Source: Nonomuraea spiralis
GTDB taxonomy: Bacteria; Actinomycetota; Actinomycetes; Streptosporangiales; Streptosporangiaceae
Reading direction: 5' to 3'
Assembly: GCF_014648435.1 (NCBI RefSeq)
Contig: NZ_BMRC01000004.1
Coordinates: 1 to 64,000 of the forward strand
DNA length: 64,000 nt
Positions 20,750 through 29,290 of the stretch are shown piece after piece. Both the position numbers and the translations under genes were made by a program. The notes below the pieces were generated by a model, which saw only the letters and a list, made by a program, of their open reading frames with translations, was not told the DNA's origin and searched no databases. Each line of letters opens with the position of its first letter. The stretch's first letter is position 1.

Positions 20750-20956
20750 TCAGACTTCGAACTCGGCGTTGCGCACTCCACCGATGAACGCCCGCCACTC
20801 CCCGGGCGTGAACGTGAGGACCGGACCACGGGGATCTTTGGAGTCGCGCAACAACACGTCACCGGTCGCGCTCCGGGCAAACTCTACGCACTCGCCGGCG
20901 GCCGCGCTGAGACTGCTCTTGCGCCATCCGTCCGGCGAGACAGTGAGGCCGCTCAT
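20750..20956 (-). CDS. DUF397 domain protein
   Basis: A 68-residue protein with the DUF397 pattern: W-R-K-S-S-x-S near the start, G-E-C-V-E-F-A, then L-L-R-D-S-K-D-P and a final E-W-R-A-F-I. The ATG at 20956 follows GGGGAGGT. DUF397 proteins are small partners of XRE/DUF5753 regulators in actinomycetes, often involved in development or antibiotic control, and the adjacent upstream gene is such a regulator. The specific target of this pair cannot be told from the sequence. Confidence 0.9.
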   Translation of the reverse strand: MSGLTVSPDGWRKSSLSAAAGECVEFARSATGDVLLRDSKDPRGPVLTFTPGEWRAFIGGVRNAEFEV

Positions 20957-21054
20957 CGGACGGACTACCTCCCCAGTCTCATTGGTCTCGACCAATGACG
21001 GTAGCCAACTGAAGATCGGCCAGGCCTTCAAGACACGCCGCGATAACCATGTCA

Positions 21055-21933
21055 TTACAATTGATCTGCCAACGAGGTGATGAAATCGCGTGATTCCTCC
21101 TCGTCCATGGCGGCGTCCTCCAGCAGGTCGAACACGAGCGAATACTGGAAGGCCGTCTCCTCGTCCTCGGTGAGGGTGAACGACGGGAAGTTCTCGTAGT
21201 AGACGACCTCCCCCGAGACGCTGCCGAGCACGGGCATCGCGGGGAAGCTGAGCAACATGAAGTTGGTGATGTCAGTGGGGTGCGGCCGGTCCAGCCTGAG
21301 CACCCGGACGGTGATGTTCGGCAGGTCGCCCAGCTCGGCCAGGTGGAGGAGCTGGTCGCGCATCAGCTTGGCGTCCCCGTCGCCGAAGCGCCGGCGCAGC
21401 ACGGCCTCGTCGAGCACGGCCGAGTAGCGCAGCGGCGGCTCCTTGCGCAGCAGGTGCTGGCGGCGCATCCTGGCCCGGATCCGGCGTTCGATCTTGCCCG
21501 GCGGCACCAGTTCGACCGCGCGGTGGAGCAGGCCGATCCGGGTGGCGTACTCGCGGGTCTGGAGCAGGCCGGGGAGCGAGAAGGTGTGCCAGGCCCTGAC
21601 CCGGCTGGCGCCGTCCTCCAGGCCGAACAGTTCCAGCACGGGCTCGGTCACGACGTCGGAGTAGGACTCCCACCAGCCCTTGGCGCCGTCGTTGCCGGCC
21701 AGCGCGAGCAGCAGGTCGCCGCGCTCGCCGTCGATCCCGTAGTGGCGCAGCAGCTCGGCCACGTCCTTGGCGGACGGCGCCACCTGGCCGTTCTCCATCC
21801 TGGAGATCTTGGACGTCGACCAGCGGAGCGACCTGGCCACCTGTACGCCGTTGAGCCCCGCGTCCTCGCGTAACCGGCGCAGCTCGGCGGCGAGCTTCCG
21901 GCGACGGAGTGTGGGATTGATTTCTCCGATCAT
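21055..21933 (-). CDS. XRE-family regulator with DUF5753 domain
   Basis: A 292-residue transcriptional regulator. Residues about 10-65 form an XRE helix-turn-helix (L-R-E-D-A-G-L...V-A-R-S-L-R-W-S-T-S-K-I-S-R-M-E-N-G). The remainder is the DUF5753 ligand/partner domain (H-T-F-S-L-P-G-L-L-Q-T-R-E-Y-A and L-L-S-F-P). GGAAGGAG precedes the ATG. It is 98 bp upstream of the DUF397 gene and likely co-transcribed with it. Regulators of this class pair with DUF397 proteins in Streptomyces. Confidence 0.93.
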   Translation of the reverse strand: MIGEINPTLRRRKLAAELRRLREDAGLNGVQVARSLRWSTSKISRMENGQVAPSAKDVAELLRHYGIDGERGDLLLALAGNDGAKGWWESYSDVVTEPVLELFGLEDGASRVRAWHTFSLPGLLQTREYATRIGLLHRAVELVPPGKIERRIRARMRRQHLLRKEPPLRYSAVLDEAVLRRRFGDGDAKLMRDQLLHLAELGDLPNITVRVLRLDRPHPTDITNFMLLSFPAMPVLGSVSGEVVYYENFPSFTLTEDEETAFQYSLVFDLLEDAAMDEEESRDFITSLADQL

Positions 21934-22160
21934 CCGGGCTCCTTCCGAAAATTCGAGGACATATGCCCGGAATGCACGATGGGCAATCCTCGCCGGGAAG
22001 ACCTGGTTTCGTCCCGGAAAAAGTCCCTGCGGTCATCCCAGCGGGAATTGCACAGGGTCTCCCCCCGACACATCCTCACAGTAGTCCGCGAAGCCCGAAA
22101 CGAGCAGAAAGGCGGAAGGCGAATCCTGGAACTTTCGCCGCCCGTCCACGGTCGAGGCAC

Positions 22161-22877
22161 TCAGGCGGGCTTGAAGCCCCTGTGTACGGCGACGATGCCC
22201 AGCGACAGGTTGCGCCAGGCGACCCGCTCCCAGCCGGCGTCGAGGATCGTCCGGGCCAGCGTCGGCTGGTCGGGCCAGTCCCTGATCGACTCCGCGAGGT
22301 AGTCGTAGGAGTCGTCGTTGGAGCCGAACACCTTGGCCACCTTGGGCAGGGCCTTCATCAGGTATTCGCGGTAGACCAGGTCGAACGGCGCGAACGTCAC
22401 GTGCGAGAACTCCAGGATCACCAGCCGCCCGCCGGGCCTGGTCACCCGGAGCATCTCGCGCAGCGCCAGCCCGGTGTCCTGCACGTTGCGCAGCGCCACG
22501 GAGATCGTCACCGCGTCGAAGGCGTCGTCGGCGAACGGCAGCCGCATCGCGTCACCGGCCACGAACGGGATGCCGGCCCCGGTCAGCGAATTGCCGCCGT
22601 GGCGTCGCACGCCCGTGCGCAACATGCCGAGGGAGAAGTCGGAGGCGATCGCGCGGGCGCCGAGGGCGGTGAAGCTGTCGGTGGAGGTGCCGGTGCCCGC
22701 CCCGAGGTCGAGCACGACCTCGCCGGGACCCGCGTCGACGGCCGCGGCCACGGCCTTGCGCCAGAGCCTGACCTGCCACAGCGAGGCCACGTCGTTGACC
22801 AGGTCGTAGCGCCGGGCGGTGCGATCGAACATCGCGGCGACCTCGTCCGGCTGCTTGTCCAACTGAGCGCGCGTCAT
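22161..22877 (-). CDS. menG: Demethylmenaquinone methyltransferase MenG/UbiE
   Basis: A 238-residue SAM-dependent methyltransferase catalysing the last ring methylation of menaquinone. The N-terminal [14 protein letters not shown] motif is typical of UbiE/MenG, and [10 protein letters not shown] is the SAM site. The A-L-R-N-V-Q-D motif follows. The ATG at 22877 fits the family start; no clear ribosome binding site is visible and a GTG at 22895 is an alternative. Its position near the menJ/nuo unit matches its role. Confidence 0.93.
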   Translation of the reverse strand: MTRAQLDKQPDEVAAMFDRTARRYDLVNDVASLWQVRLWRKAVAAAVDAGPGEVVLDLGAGTGTSTDSFTALGARAIASDFSLGMLRTGVRRHGGNSLTGAGIPFVAGDAMRLPFADDAFDAVTISVALRNVQDTGLALREMLRVTRPGGRLVILEFSHVTFAPFDLVYREYLMKALPKVAKVFGSNDDSYDYLAESIRDWPDQPTLARTILDAGWERVAWRNLSLGIVAVHRGFKPA

Positions 22878-23049
22878 GCGGACAAGAGTACCCACGCGAT
22901 CTGCGGTGGCGGCGCCGGGCATTACGGCCTTTGACCAGCTATGACGGAACAGGCCCGGACCGGCGGGCAGGCTCGCGGAGAGCCAGACCCTTACGGCAAT
23001 CAACACAAAGTAACGGCACCGCTACCGAACGTCTGCTAGTTGTTGGTGA

Positions 23050-24255
23050 ATGCTTGCCCGTGTCGCCCTTGCGGCGATCATCGCCTCGGCCCCCGTCGCC
23101 CACCCCCGCGTGGTCTCGGCCGACCCGGTCGACAACACCCCCCACGTCCTCGACGGCATCGTCAACGCCATCGCGCTGGTCGGCGGCACCGTCGTCGTCG
23201 GCGGCTCGTTCAGCGAGGTCGGCGATGCCGCGCGGACGTACACGCTGCGCCGCGCCAACCTGTTCGCCTACGACCTGGCGACCGGCCGCATCCTGCGCGA
23301 CTTCGCGCCGTCCGTCGCCGGGCCGGTCTACGTGCTGGCCGCCGGCGACCACGACACGGTCTACGTGGGCGGCGCCTTCCCAGGTGTCGACAACACCCGT
23401 GCCCGCGCGCTGGCCCGGATCGGCGTCCCCGACGGGCGGCTGGTCGGCGGCTTCTCTCCCGGCATCGAGGGCGGCATGGTCACGTCCCTGGTCAGGAACG
23501 GTCCCAAGCTCTACGCCGGCGGCGACTTCATCCGGCCGCGGGTCGCCCTGGCCGGGCTGGACGCCACGACGGGGGCGGCCGACCGGGGGTTCGCCGTCAC
23601 GCCGGGCGAGCCGCTGACGGCCCGGGTGAAGGTGCAGTCCCTCGCCTGGTCGGGCGGGCGGCTGGCGGTCGACGGCTCGTTCACCACGCTCGACGGGAAG
23701 TCCAGGCCGCAGCTCGGGCTGATCGACGTCAGCGGGCCGGTGGCGAGGGTCGCCGACTGGCGCACCGCGACGTACGAGCCGCGCTGCGCGCAGGCGTTCC
23801 CCTCCTATGTGCGCGGGCTGGACTTCGCCCCCGACGGCCGCTCGTTCGTGGTCGTCACGACCGGCGGCCCCAAGGGCCGCATGTGCGACACGGCCGCCCG
23901 GTTCGAGACGTACGCGAGGGGGGTGGACGTCCGGCCCACCTGGGTCAACGCCACCGGCGGCGACTCGCTCTACGCGGTCGCGGTGACCGGCTCAGCGGTC
24001 TACGTCGGCGGTCACCAGCGATGGCTGAACAACCCGCAGGGTCGCGACTCCGCCGGCCCGGGGGCGGTGCCCCGGGAGGGCATCGGCGCCATTCATCCGA
24101 TCACGGGAAAGGCGCTCGCCTGGAATCCCGGCCGCGAGCGCGGCATCGGCGTGAAGGCATTTCTGGCGCACAAGACAGGTCTACTTGTCGGTAGTGACAC
24201 AACGCGACTCGGACGGGAGTACCATGCCCGGATTGGCATGTTCCCCCTGCCCTAG
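23050..24255 (+). CDS. Secreted beta-propeller-like protein, function unknown
   Basis: A 401-residue protein with an N-terminal signal sequence (hydrophobic stretch over residues 4-20, likely cleavage around residue 24). The mature part contains repeated segments of the form V-Y-V-G-G-x-F and L-Y-A-G-G-D-F-I spaced about 45-60 residues apart, as in delta-60/beta-propeller repeats of actinomycete exported proteins. Two cysteines in the C-terminal half could form a disulfide. There is no catalytic motif. Its stop shares a CTAG with the stop of the convergent DUF4229 gene. Confidence 0.8.
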   Translation: MLARVALAAIIASAPVAHPRVVSADPVDNTPHVLDGIVNAIALVGGTVVVGGSFSEVGDAARTYTLRRANLFAYDLATGRILRDFAPSVAGPVYVLAAGDHDTVYVGGAFPGVDNTRARALARIGVPDGRLVGGFSPGIEGGMVTSLVRNGPKLYAGGDFIRPRVALAGLDATTGAADRGFAVTPGEPLTARVKVQSLAWSGGRLAVDGSFTTLDGKSRPQLGLIDVSGPVARVADWRTATYEPRCAQAFPSYVRGLDFAPDGRSFVVVTTGGPKGRMCDTAARFETYARGVDVRPTWVNATGGDSLYAVAVTGSAVYVGGHQRWLNNPQGRDSAGPGAVPREGIGAIHPITGKALAWNPGRERGIGVKAFLAHKTGLLVGSDTTRLGREYHARIGMFPLP

Positions 24256-24470
24256 TCGTCCTCCGGCTTCGGTCGGCCGATCCTGTCGCTGAGGCGTGAG
24301 CTGACGGCGTCACGCTGCCGAGACAGCAGCACGTAGCTGGCCACGCCGCTGATCACGAAAGCGGCTGCGAGCAGGATCAGTGGGTTTTGCAGGCCGACGA
24401 GGTAGAGAACACCCAGGGTCACGACAAACAGGCCGATCCGCGACGCGGTGTAAACGAGAACAGGATGCAC
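24252..24470 (-). CDS. DUF4229 small membrane protein
   Basis: A 72-residue protein with two hydrophobic segments (about residues 5-25 and 29-48) and a charged C-terminal tail rich in Arg, Asp and Pro. The layout matches the DUF4229 family of actinobacterial membrane proteins, often found near menaquinone genes. The function of the family is not known to me. Tail-to-tail with the beta-propeller gene, sharing 4 bp. Confidence 0.85.
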   Translation of the reverse strand: MHPVLVYTASRIGLFVVTLGVLYLVGLQNPLILLAAAFVISGVASYVLLSRQRDAVSSRLSDRIGRPKPEDD

Positions 24471-24545
24471 AGGTTCGAGGTTACTCGTCCCTGCGTAGCG
24501 GTCGCTCTTCGCATCGGACGCGAGCGCTGCTACTGTTCCCAGTTA

Positions 24546-24590
24546 GGGTGTTTCGTAAAGAAACACCCACGAGAGCCCCAAAGAGGCTCT
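24546..24590. repeat. Two adjacent hairpins upstream of bldC
   Basis: GGGTGTTTC (24546-24554) and GAAACACCC (24560-24568) form a perfect 9-bp stem with a 5-nt loop. AGAGCC (24572-24577) and GGCTCT (24585-24590) form a second, shorter hairpin directly after it. Both lie in the AT-richer interval between the divergent DUF4229 and bldC genes. They could be protein-binding palindromes or structures in the bldC leader. Confidence 0.5.
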
Positions 24591-24727
24591 ATCATATAAC
24601 AATCGGGCAGTCAGCTGATAACAACCCGTGATCTTTGTAGAAAACCACGGATAAATCAGGCTTCGCTCGACACACTGGTTACCTGTCCGCCCGCTGGCAG
24701 GAAGCGGGATGCGAGGGGGAGAGATTG

Positions 24728-24949
24728 GTGGAGAGTAGCAGCGAGCGTCTGCTGACCCCAGGAGAGGTTGCCGCCCTCTTCCGGGTAGACCCAAAGACGG
24801 TTACGCGCTGGGCAGCGGCAGGCCGCATCAGCAGTATCCGCACCCCCGGAGGGCACCGGCGCTTCCGCGAGTCGGAAGTGCACGCCCTTCTTCGAGGCGA
24901 GGACGTTCTCACGGCCGACAGGCCAGCAGGTGAGTCCCCGCGCGTCTGA
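24728..24949 (+). CDS. bldC: BldC-type MerR-like DNA-binding protein
   Basis: A 73-residue single-domain winged-HTH protein. The core L-L-T-P-G-E-V-A-A-L-F-R-V-D-P-K-T-V-T-R-W and I-R-T-P-G-G-H-R-R-F-R match Streptomyces BldC almost residue for residue. BldC binds DNA as head-to-tail multimers on direct repeats and controls the timing of development. GTG at 24728 is preferred over TTG at 24725 because the GGGGGAG ribosome binding site is then at normal spacing. A strong terminator follows 14 bp after the stop, so the gene is monocistronic. Confidence 0.93.
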   Translation: MESSSERLLTPGEVAALFRVDPKTVTRWAAAGRISSIRTPGGHRRFRESEVHALLRGEDVLTADRPAGESPRV

Positions 24950-24963
24950 CGTTCCGTCTAGTC

Positions 24964-24991
24964 GGTGATCCTGCGATCCGCCAGGATCACC
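24964..24991. terminator. Bidirectional hairpin terminator after bldC
   Basis: GGTGATCCTG (24964-24973) and CAGGATCACC (24982-24991) form a perfect 10-bp stem with an 8-nt loop. It lies just after the bldC stop and could also end transcription from the minus-strand 80-aa gene at 25131. No U-tract is present. Confidence 0.7.
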
Positions 24992-25130
24992 GCTGGCGGG
25001 ACCTCATGCCGCCGCACCATGCGTCTCACCGTGCGTGAGGCGACAGCACACGCGTGCTTCCCGGCTCACACCTCCGGACGGCAGGCTCGGGGCGGCGCCA
25101 ACCGCCGACCGTGGCTGGCGCCTGTCCTCC

Positions 25131-25373
25131 TCAAGCGTCCTCTTGGCTGGCCTTGAACGCCAGGAACTCGCGTTCCAGATCGTCGTTCTCCTCTTCCCAG
25201 CGACGACGGCGCTCGGCCGCCTCCTCCTCGGTCAGCGACTCGGGCAGCCATTTGTCGTAGTCGGGATCGCCGGGCTGCACGTCCACGTACGCGTTGCCGA
25301 TCAGACGCCCGTCTTCGCTGGTCAGGCTCTGCGGCACGCGCAGGGTCCCGTCAGCGAGCCGGATGACGTACAT
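25131..25373 (-). CDS. Small acidic protein next to peptidase gene
   Basis: An 80-residue protein. The first half is beta-like (I-R-L-A-D-G-T-L-R-V-P) and the second half is a highly charged helix rich in Glu and Arg that could form a coiled coil. It begins 10 bp after the stop of the putative metallopeptidase gene, so the two are probably one operon. I do not recognise the family. A partner or inhibitor of the peptidase is possible but only an inference from position. Confidence 0.8.
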   Translation of the reverse strand: MYVIRLADGTLRVPQSLTSEDGRLIGNAYVDVQPGDPDYDKWLPESLTEEEAAERRRRWEEENDDLEREFLAFKASQEDA

Positions 25374-25383
25374 GGCTGATCAC

Positions 25384-26373
25384 CTAGATTCCGTAGCGCC
25401 GGTTGAAGAAGAGCATGACGTCGAGCGCCATCCGCGTGTCACCGCCGAGCATGTCCACCAGGGCGGGGCGCTGGCGGGCGGCGATGGCGGCGAAGGCGTC
25501 GGCGAAGAACTCCTTGCGGCCCAGGCCGTTGCCCTGGCGGTGGAAGGTCGAGGCCAGCTTGGGGAACGCGTTCTCGTAGAGCCGGACGAACTCCGGCGAG
25601 TCCGACACCCATTCGCCGTGGAAGGAGTCGAGGTCGTCGATAGCGTGGCCGACCTCGTGCATCATCACGTCCGGCGTGGGCGAGGGCCGGTCGCCGACCA
25701 CGATCTTGCGGTCGCCGTACGCGCCGGCGCAGATGTCCCAGGTGGCGCGGCCCGACGGGAGCGGGGCGCCGCGTAAGTAGCCCATGTCGTCGAGGTCGGG
25801 TACGCCGCCGCTGCCGACGTAGATGCCTTCGAGGCCGGTGGCCAGCAGTTCCTTGAGCCGGTCGGGCAGCCGGGCCAGGCTCTCCACCGCGCGTACGGCG
25901 TCCTTGGAGGGCGGGCCGTGCCGGGCGTCCCACTGGCGGTGGAGCACCTTCTCCAGCTTGCCGCAGTGGCGCAGGCCGTCGCCGATGGAGGGGGCCTCCG
26001 GCCTGTTGGGCTGGGCCCTGGGTGGCGTGTCGTCGAGCTCGAAGTCGTACCAGGTGTAGCGGGGGCGTTCGGCGACGGCGGCGGGCAGGCGTTCCCCGCG
26101 CTCGCGCAGCGAGACGCCGTCCCACGTCACCTCGCGCCGCTGGGGGCCGCCGGGGCGGGCGAACGGTTCGGGCCGCCGCTCACCAAGCCGTTCCCCGCGC
26201 CGCTCCGCGCCGTTGAGCGGCCCGCTCGGGACCTCGGGGCGGCTCTCCCTCGGCCGGGACCAGAAGGAACGGTCCGCGTCCGGAGGAGCCTCGTCACGCC
26301 GCGAGAACAGGTACGACCCGCGCCGCCACCAACGCCCGCGCCGATGTCGGCCCTTGTCGTGAGAAAAGGCCAT
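25384..26373 (-). CDS. Putative zinc metallopeptidase, ATLF-like domain
   Basis: A 329-residue protein without a signal peptide. The N-terminal 125 residues are Arg/Pro-rich and probably disordered. The C-terminal domain holds an H-E-V-G-H zinc motif with histidines at 239 and 243 and the catalytic glutamate at 240, and a downstream E-F-F-A-D-A-F-A with a glutamate at 288 as candidate third ligand, the gluzincin layout seen in anthrax-lethal-factor-like (ATLF) peptidases. The substrate is unknown. Transcribed with the 80-residue gene downstream. Confidence 0.82.
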   Translation of the reverse strand: MAFSHDKGRHRRGRWWRRGSYLFSRRDEAPPDADRSFWSRPRESRPEVPSGPLNGAERRGERLGERRPEPFARPGGPQRREVTWDGVSLRERGERLPAAVAERPRYTWYDFELDDTPPRAQPNRPEAPSIGDGLRHCGKLEKVLHRQWDARHGPPSKDAVRAVESLARLPDRLKELLATGLEGIYVGSGGVPDLDDMGYLRGAPLPSGRATWDICAGAYGDRKIVVGDRPSPTPDVMMHEVGHAIDDLDSFHGEWVSDSPEFVRLYENAFPKLASTFHRQGNGLGRKEFFADAFAAIAARQRPALVDMLGGDTRMALDVMLFFNRRYGI

Positions 26374-26497
26374 CGCACCCCTTCACGCCGCGTCTACGCC
26401 GAACCGGGTTCCACGGTACGACGCCGATCTTCCCGAGTCATCCGAAACGGGACATCGCCCGGCACGATCACGTCGCGAATGGCTTACAGTTCGGGTC

Positions 26498-26785
26498 ATG
26501 GCAGGTGTTCTGATCGGCCTGGCGTTGCTGGCCTTCTGGCTCTTCTCGCTCTTCGACGTCATCACCGCACCGGAAGAAGAGGTCCGGAACGTACCAAAGG
26601 CCCTGTGGGTCCTCATCGTGGTGCTGATCCCGCTGCTCGGCGGCCTGATCTGGATGCTGCGCGGCCGGCCGAAGGTCGTACGCGACCCGTGGCCGGTGCC
26701 TCCGGGCCCGGGCATGCCGAAGGGCCCGGACGACGACCCCGACTTCCTGAGAGATCTCGACCGGCGGATGCGCGGCGAGGACTAA
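26498..26785 (+). CDS. PLDc_N domain small membrane protein
   Basis: A 95-residue protein with two hydrophobic segments (about residues 2-22 and 35-54) matching the phospholipase D N-terminal (PLDc_N) domain found alone in many actinobacteria. The polar tail is Pro- and Asp-rich. There is no nuclease domain, so no enzymatic role is implied. Its stop overlaps the end of the convergent ccsB by 4 bp. Confidence 0.88.
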   Translation: MAGVLIGLALLAFWLFSLFDVITAPEEEVRNVPKALWVLIVVLIPLLGGLIWMLRGRPKVVRDPWPVPPGPGMPKGPDDDPDFLRDLDRRMRGED

Positions 26786-27738
26786 CCGCTGACGTCGGCG
26801 TAGCTGTGCAGGCCGGAGATGAAGATGTTGACGCCGATCAGGTTGAACATCAGACACCCGAACGCCAGCAGCTGCACGATCATGGCGGCCCTGCCCCGCC
26901 AGCCGACCGTCACCCTGGCGTGCAGGTAGGCCGCGTACGCCACCCAGGTGATGAACGACCAGACCTCCTTGGGGTCCCAGCCCCAGTAGCGGCCCCAGGC
27001 CCGGTCGGCCCAGAGCGCGCCGGCGATGACCGCGAACGTCCACAGCGGGAAGGACAACACGATCGCGCGGTGGGCCACCCGCTCCAGGTCGTCGCGGCTC
27101 GGCAGGCGCGAGAGCCCGTCGCCGCGCACCAGGAAGAGCACGCCCGACACTCCGGCCAGCGTGAACAGCCCGCTGGCCAGGATCGCGGCGCTGACGTGGA
27201 TCGCGATCCAGTACGAGTTCAGCGCCGGCACCACGGGCCCGGCCGCCGTGTAGAGCACCTTGACCGCGAACCCGAGCCCGAGAGTGGCCGCGACCATGAC
27301 GAACGCGCCCAGGAAACGCACGTTCTGGCGCACCTGGGTGAACAGGAACGCGGTCACGGCGGCGAAGCAGATGGCCACCACGAACTCGTACATGTTGCCC
27401 CAGGGCCACCGGTCGACGGCGAGGCCGCGGGTGATGATGGCGCCCAGGTTGCCGACCCAGCCGATCCAGGCCAGCACGAGCGCGATCCGGCCCGCGAGGG
27501 CCGCGACACCTCCCTTGACCGGCTCGGGGACGGCGACGGCCTCTTCGGGCTCGACGTCGCCGCCCGAGGGAGCTCCGGCCATGACGGGCTGCCGGGCGGC
27601 CCGTTTCACGGCGGCCTTGCCCAGAACGGCCCTGCCGAAGGCCAGCTCCATCGCGAAGCCCACCATGGCGATGATGTAGAGCAGGACGGTGGCGACGACG
27701 AAATTGTCGCTCAACCCGGCGAGTTGCTCAGCGGACAT
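26782..27738 (-). CDS. ccsB: Cytochrome c biogenesis protein CcsB (ResC)
   Basis: A 318-residue polytopic membrane protein of system II cytochrome c maturation; with ResB it delivers and ligates heme to apocytochrome c outside the membrane. The heme-handling W-W-D motif is seen as Y-W-G-W-D-P-K-E-V-W-S-F-I-T-W near the C terminus. A polar loop lies around residues 50-80. CAGGAG precedes the ATG, which overlaps the resB stop by 11 bp. Confidence 0.95.
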   Translation of the reverse strand: MSAEQLAGLSDNFVVATVLLYIIAMVGFAMELAFGRAVLGKAAVKRAARQPVMAGAPSGGDVEPEEAVAVPEPVKGGVAALAGRIALVLAWIGWVGNLGAIITRGLAVDRWPWGNMYEFVVAICFAAVTAFLFTQVRQNVRFLGAFVMVAATLGLGFAVKVLYTAAGPVVPALNSYWIAIHVSAAILASGLFTLAGVSGVLFLVRGDGLSRLPSRDDLERVAHRAIVLSFPLWTFAVIAGALWADRAWGRYWGWDPKEVWSFITWVAYAAYLHARVTVGWRGRAAMIVQLLAFGCLMFNLIGVNIFISGLHSYADVSG

Positions 27739-29290
27739 CCTGTTCTCCTGCTGATAGAGCCTTGACGATGTCGGCGAACTCCTCGGTGAAGCCCGCCGCG
27801 GAGCCCTCGGTACGGGTCAGGCCGCCCACGTCGACCCGGCCTTCCTTGACCCGCACCCAGACACGGCGGCGGCGGATCGTCAGCGACAGCGCGATGGCGA
27901 TGACCGCGACCGCGGCCGCGACCAGCGCGGGCACACGCCCGGGGTCGTAGGCGGTCTGGAGGGTGATCCATTCCTTGACCCCGGTGAACTCCAGCTTCCC
28001 GGCCCCGCCGGGCAACTCGACCGACCCGCCCACCGAGATCGGCTTGGCCGAGAACGATCCTCGGACCACCGGGACGATCTTGTCCTTGAGCTCGCTCGGG
28101 ATGATCTCGTAGACCGACTGCGGCTTGCCCGAGCGCATGCCGAGGTCGCCCGCGTAGCCGCCGATGAGCTGCACCTGCGGCTGGAGCTCGGCGGGGAAGG
28201 CCGAGGCGTAGGTGCCGTCGGTGAGCGGCACGCTGGTCGGCAGGAAGCGCAGCAGGAACCCGAGCTGGGACGGCTGCGCGTCGGGCACCTTGACGGCGCA
28301 CGACGAGGTCAGCGTGGCCTTCTGGTCGATCAGGCAGGCCACGGCCCCCTCGTAGGCGACCTGTCCCTTGCCGTCGGTGACCTTGAAGATCGGCGCGTAG
28401 CCGTGGCCGAGCAGGTACGTCTGCGTGCCGTCGACCTCCAGCGGCTCGTTGACCTTGAGCTCGTAGTCGCGGCCCGGCGCGCCCGGCTCGTCGTGCACCT
28501 TCAGGAAGGCGGAGTAGTCGAGCTCCTGGCCCTTCTTGTCGCCCGCGACCTGGTAGGTGACCTTGAAGTCGGACAACTCGAAGGAGAACGGCTGGAGCGA
28601 CTCGGCCGAGACCCGGCTGCCGGGGATGAACCTGTCGTAGGCGGCCACCGTGTTGGCGAAGCCGTCGCCCTCGACGACCAGGACGTTGCCGCGGTAGCCG
28701 TACAGCGAGCCGAAGCCGACCGCGAGCAGGATGCCGAGCAGCGCGATGTGGAAGAACAGGTTGCCGGTCTCGCGCAGGTAGCCCTTCTCGGCGGCCACCC
28801 AGCCGTCGCCGGTGACCACGCGGAAGCGCAGCTTGCGCAGCCGCCTGGCGGCCTCCTCCGTGGTCAGGTCGCCGTCGAAGGAGTCGGAGTGAGGCAGGCG
28901 GGACAGGTTCTTGGGGGCGGCCGGCGGCTTGCGGCGCAGCTCGCGCAGGTAGGTCGTGGTGCGCGGGATGATGCAGCCGACGAGCGAGGCGAACAGCAGC
29001 AGGTAGACCGCGGCGAACCAGACCGAGGTGAAGACCTCGAAGAGCTGGAAGCGCTCGTACCACTCGGCCAGGGACGGGCTCTGCTGGTAGATCAGCGCCA
29101 CTTTGTCGGGCTCGACGCCGCGCTGGGGGATCAGCGAGCCCGGGATCGAGCCGAGCGCGAGCAGGAAGAGCAGGATGAGCGCGGTCTTCATCGAGGTGAG
29201 GGTGCGCCAGCCCCATCTGACCCAGCCGACCGGCCCCAGCCGGATCTGCTTGGGCTCGTGGTTCTCGCGTACCAGCTCGTCGACGCTCAT
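27728..29290 (-). CDS. resB: Cytochrome c biogenesis protein ResB
   Basis: A 520-residue ResB-family protein with three N-terminal transmembrane segments, a large extracytoplasmic domain and a fourth segment near the C terminus. It works with CcsB in heme delivery. The start at ATG 29290 shares a base with the ccdA stop (TGATG); the longer open frame upstream is the shadow of ccdA. The G-S-I-P-G-S-L-I-P-Q-R motif near the N terminus is typical. Confidence 0.94.
   Translation of the reverse strand: MSVDELVRENHEPKQIRLGPVGWVRWGWRTLTSMKTALILLFLLALGSIPGSLIPQRGVEPDKVALIYQQSPSLAEWYERFQLFEVFTSVWFAAVYLLLFASLVGCIIPRTTTYLRELRRKPPAAPKNLSRLPHSDSFDGDLTTEEAARRLRKLRFRVVTGDGWVAAEKGYLRETGNLFFHIALLGILLAVGFGSLYGYRGNVLVVEGDGFANTVAAYDRFIPGSRVSAESLQPFSFELSDFKVTYQVAGDKKGQELDYSAFLKVHDEPGAPGRDYELKVNEPLEVDGTQTYLLGHGYAPIFKVTDGKGQVAYEGAVACLIDQKATLTSSCAVKVPDAQPSQLGFLLRFLPTSVPLTDGTYASAFPAELQPQVQLIGGYAGDLGMRSGKPQSVYEIIPSELKDKIVPVVRGSFSAKPISVGGSVELPGGAGKLEFTGVKEWITLQTAYDPGRVPALVAAAVAVIAIALSLTIRRRRVWVRVKEGRVDVGGLTRTEGSAAGFTEEFADIVKALSAGEQDVR

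Noticed and set aside
20562-20760. Exact -35/-10 boxes for the menJ-nuo promoter
   Set aside because: Only a weak TAGACT-like -10 was visible near the Rex site, without a credible -35, so no promoter was called.
20581-20880. 99-codon minus-strand frame over the Rex operator
   Set aside because: It crosses the DUF397 3' end, a terminator and the Rex site, and has no coding signature.
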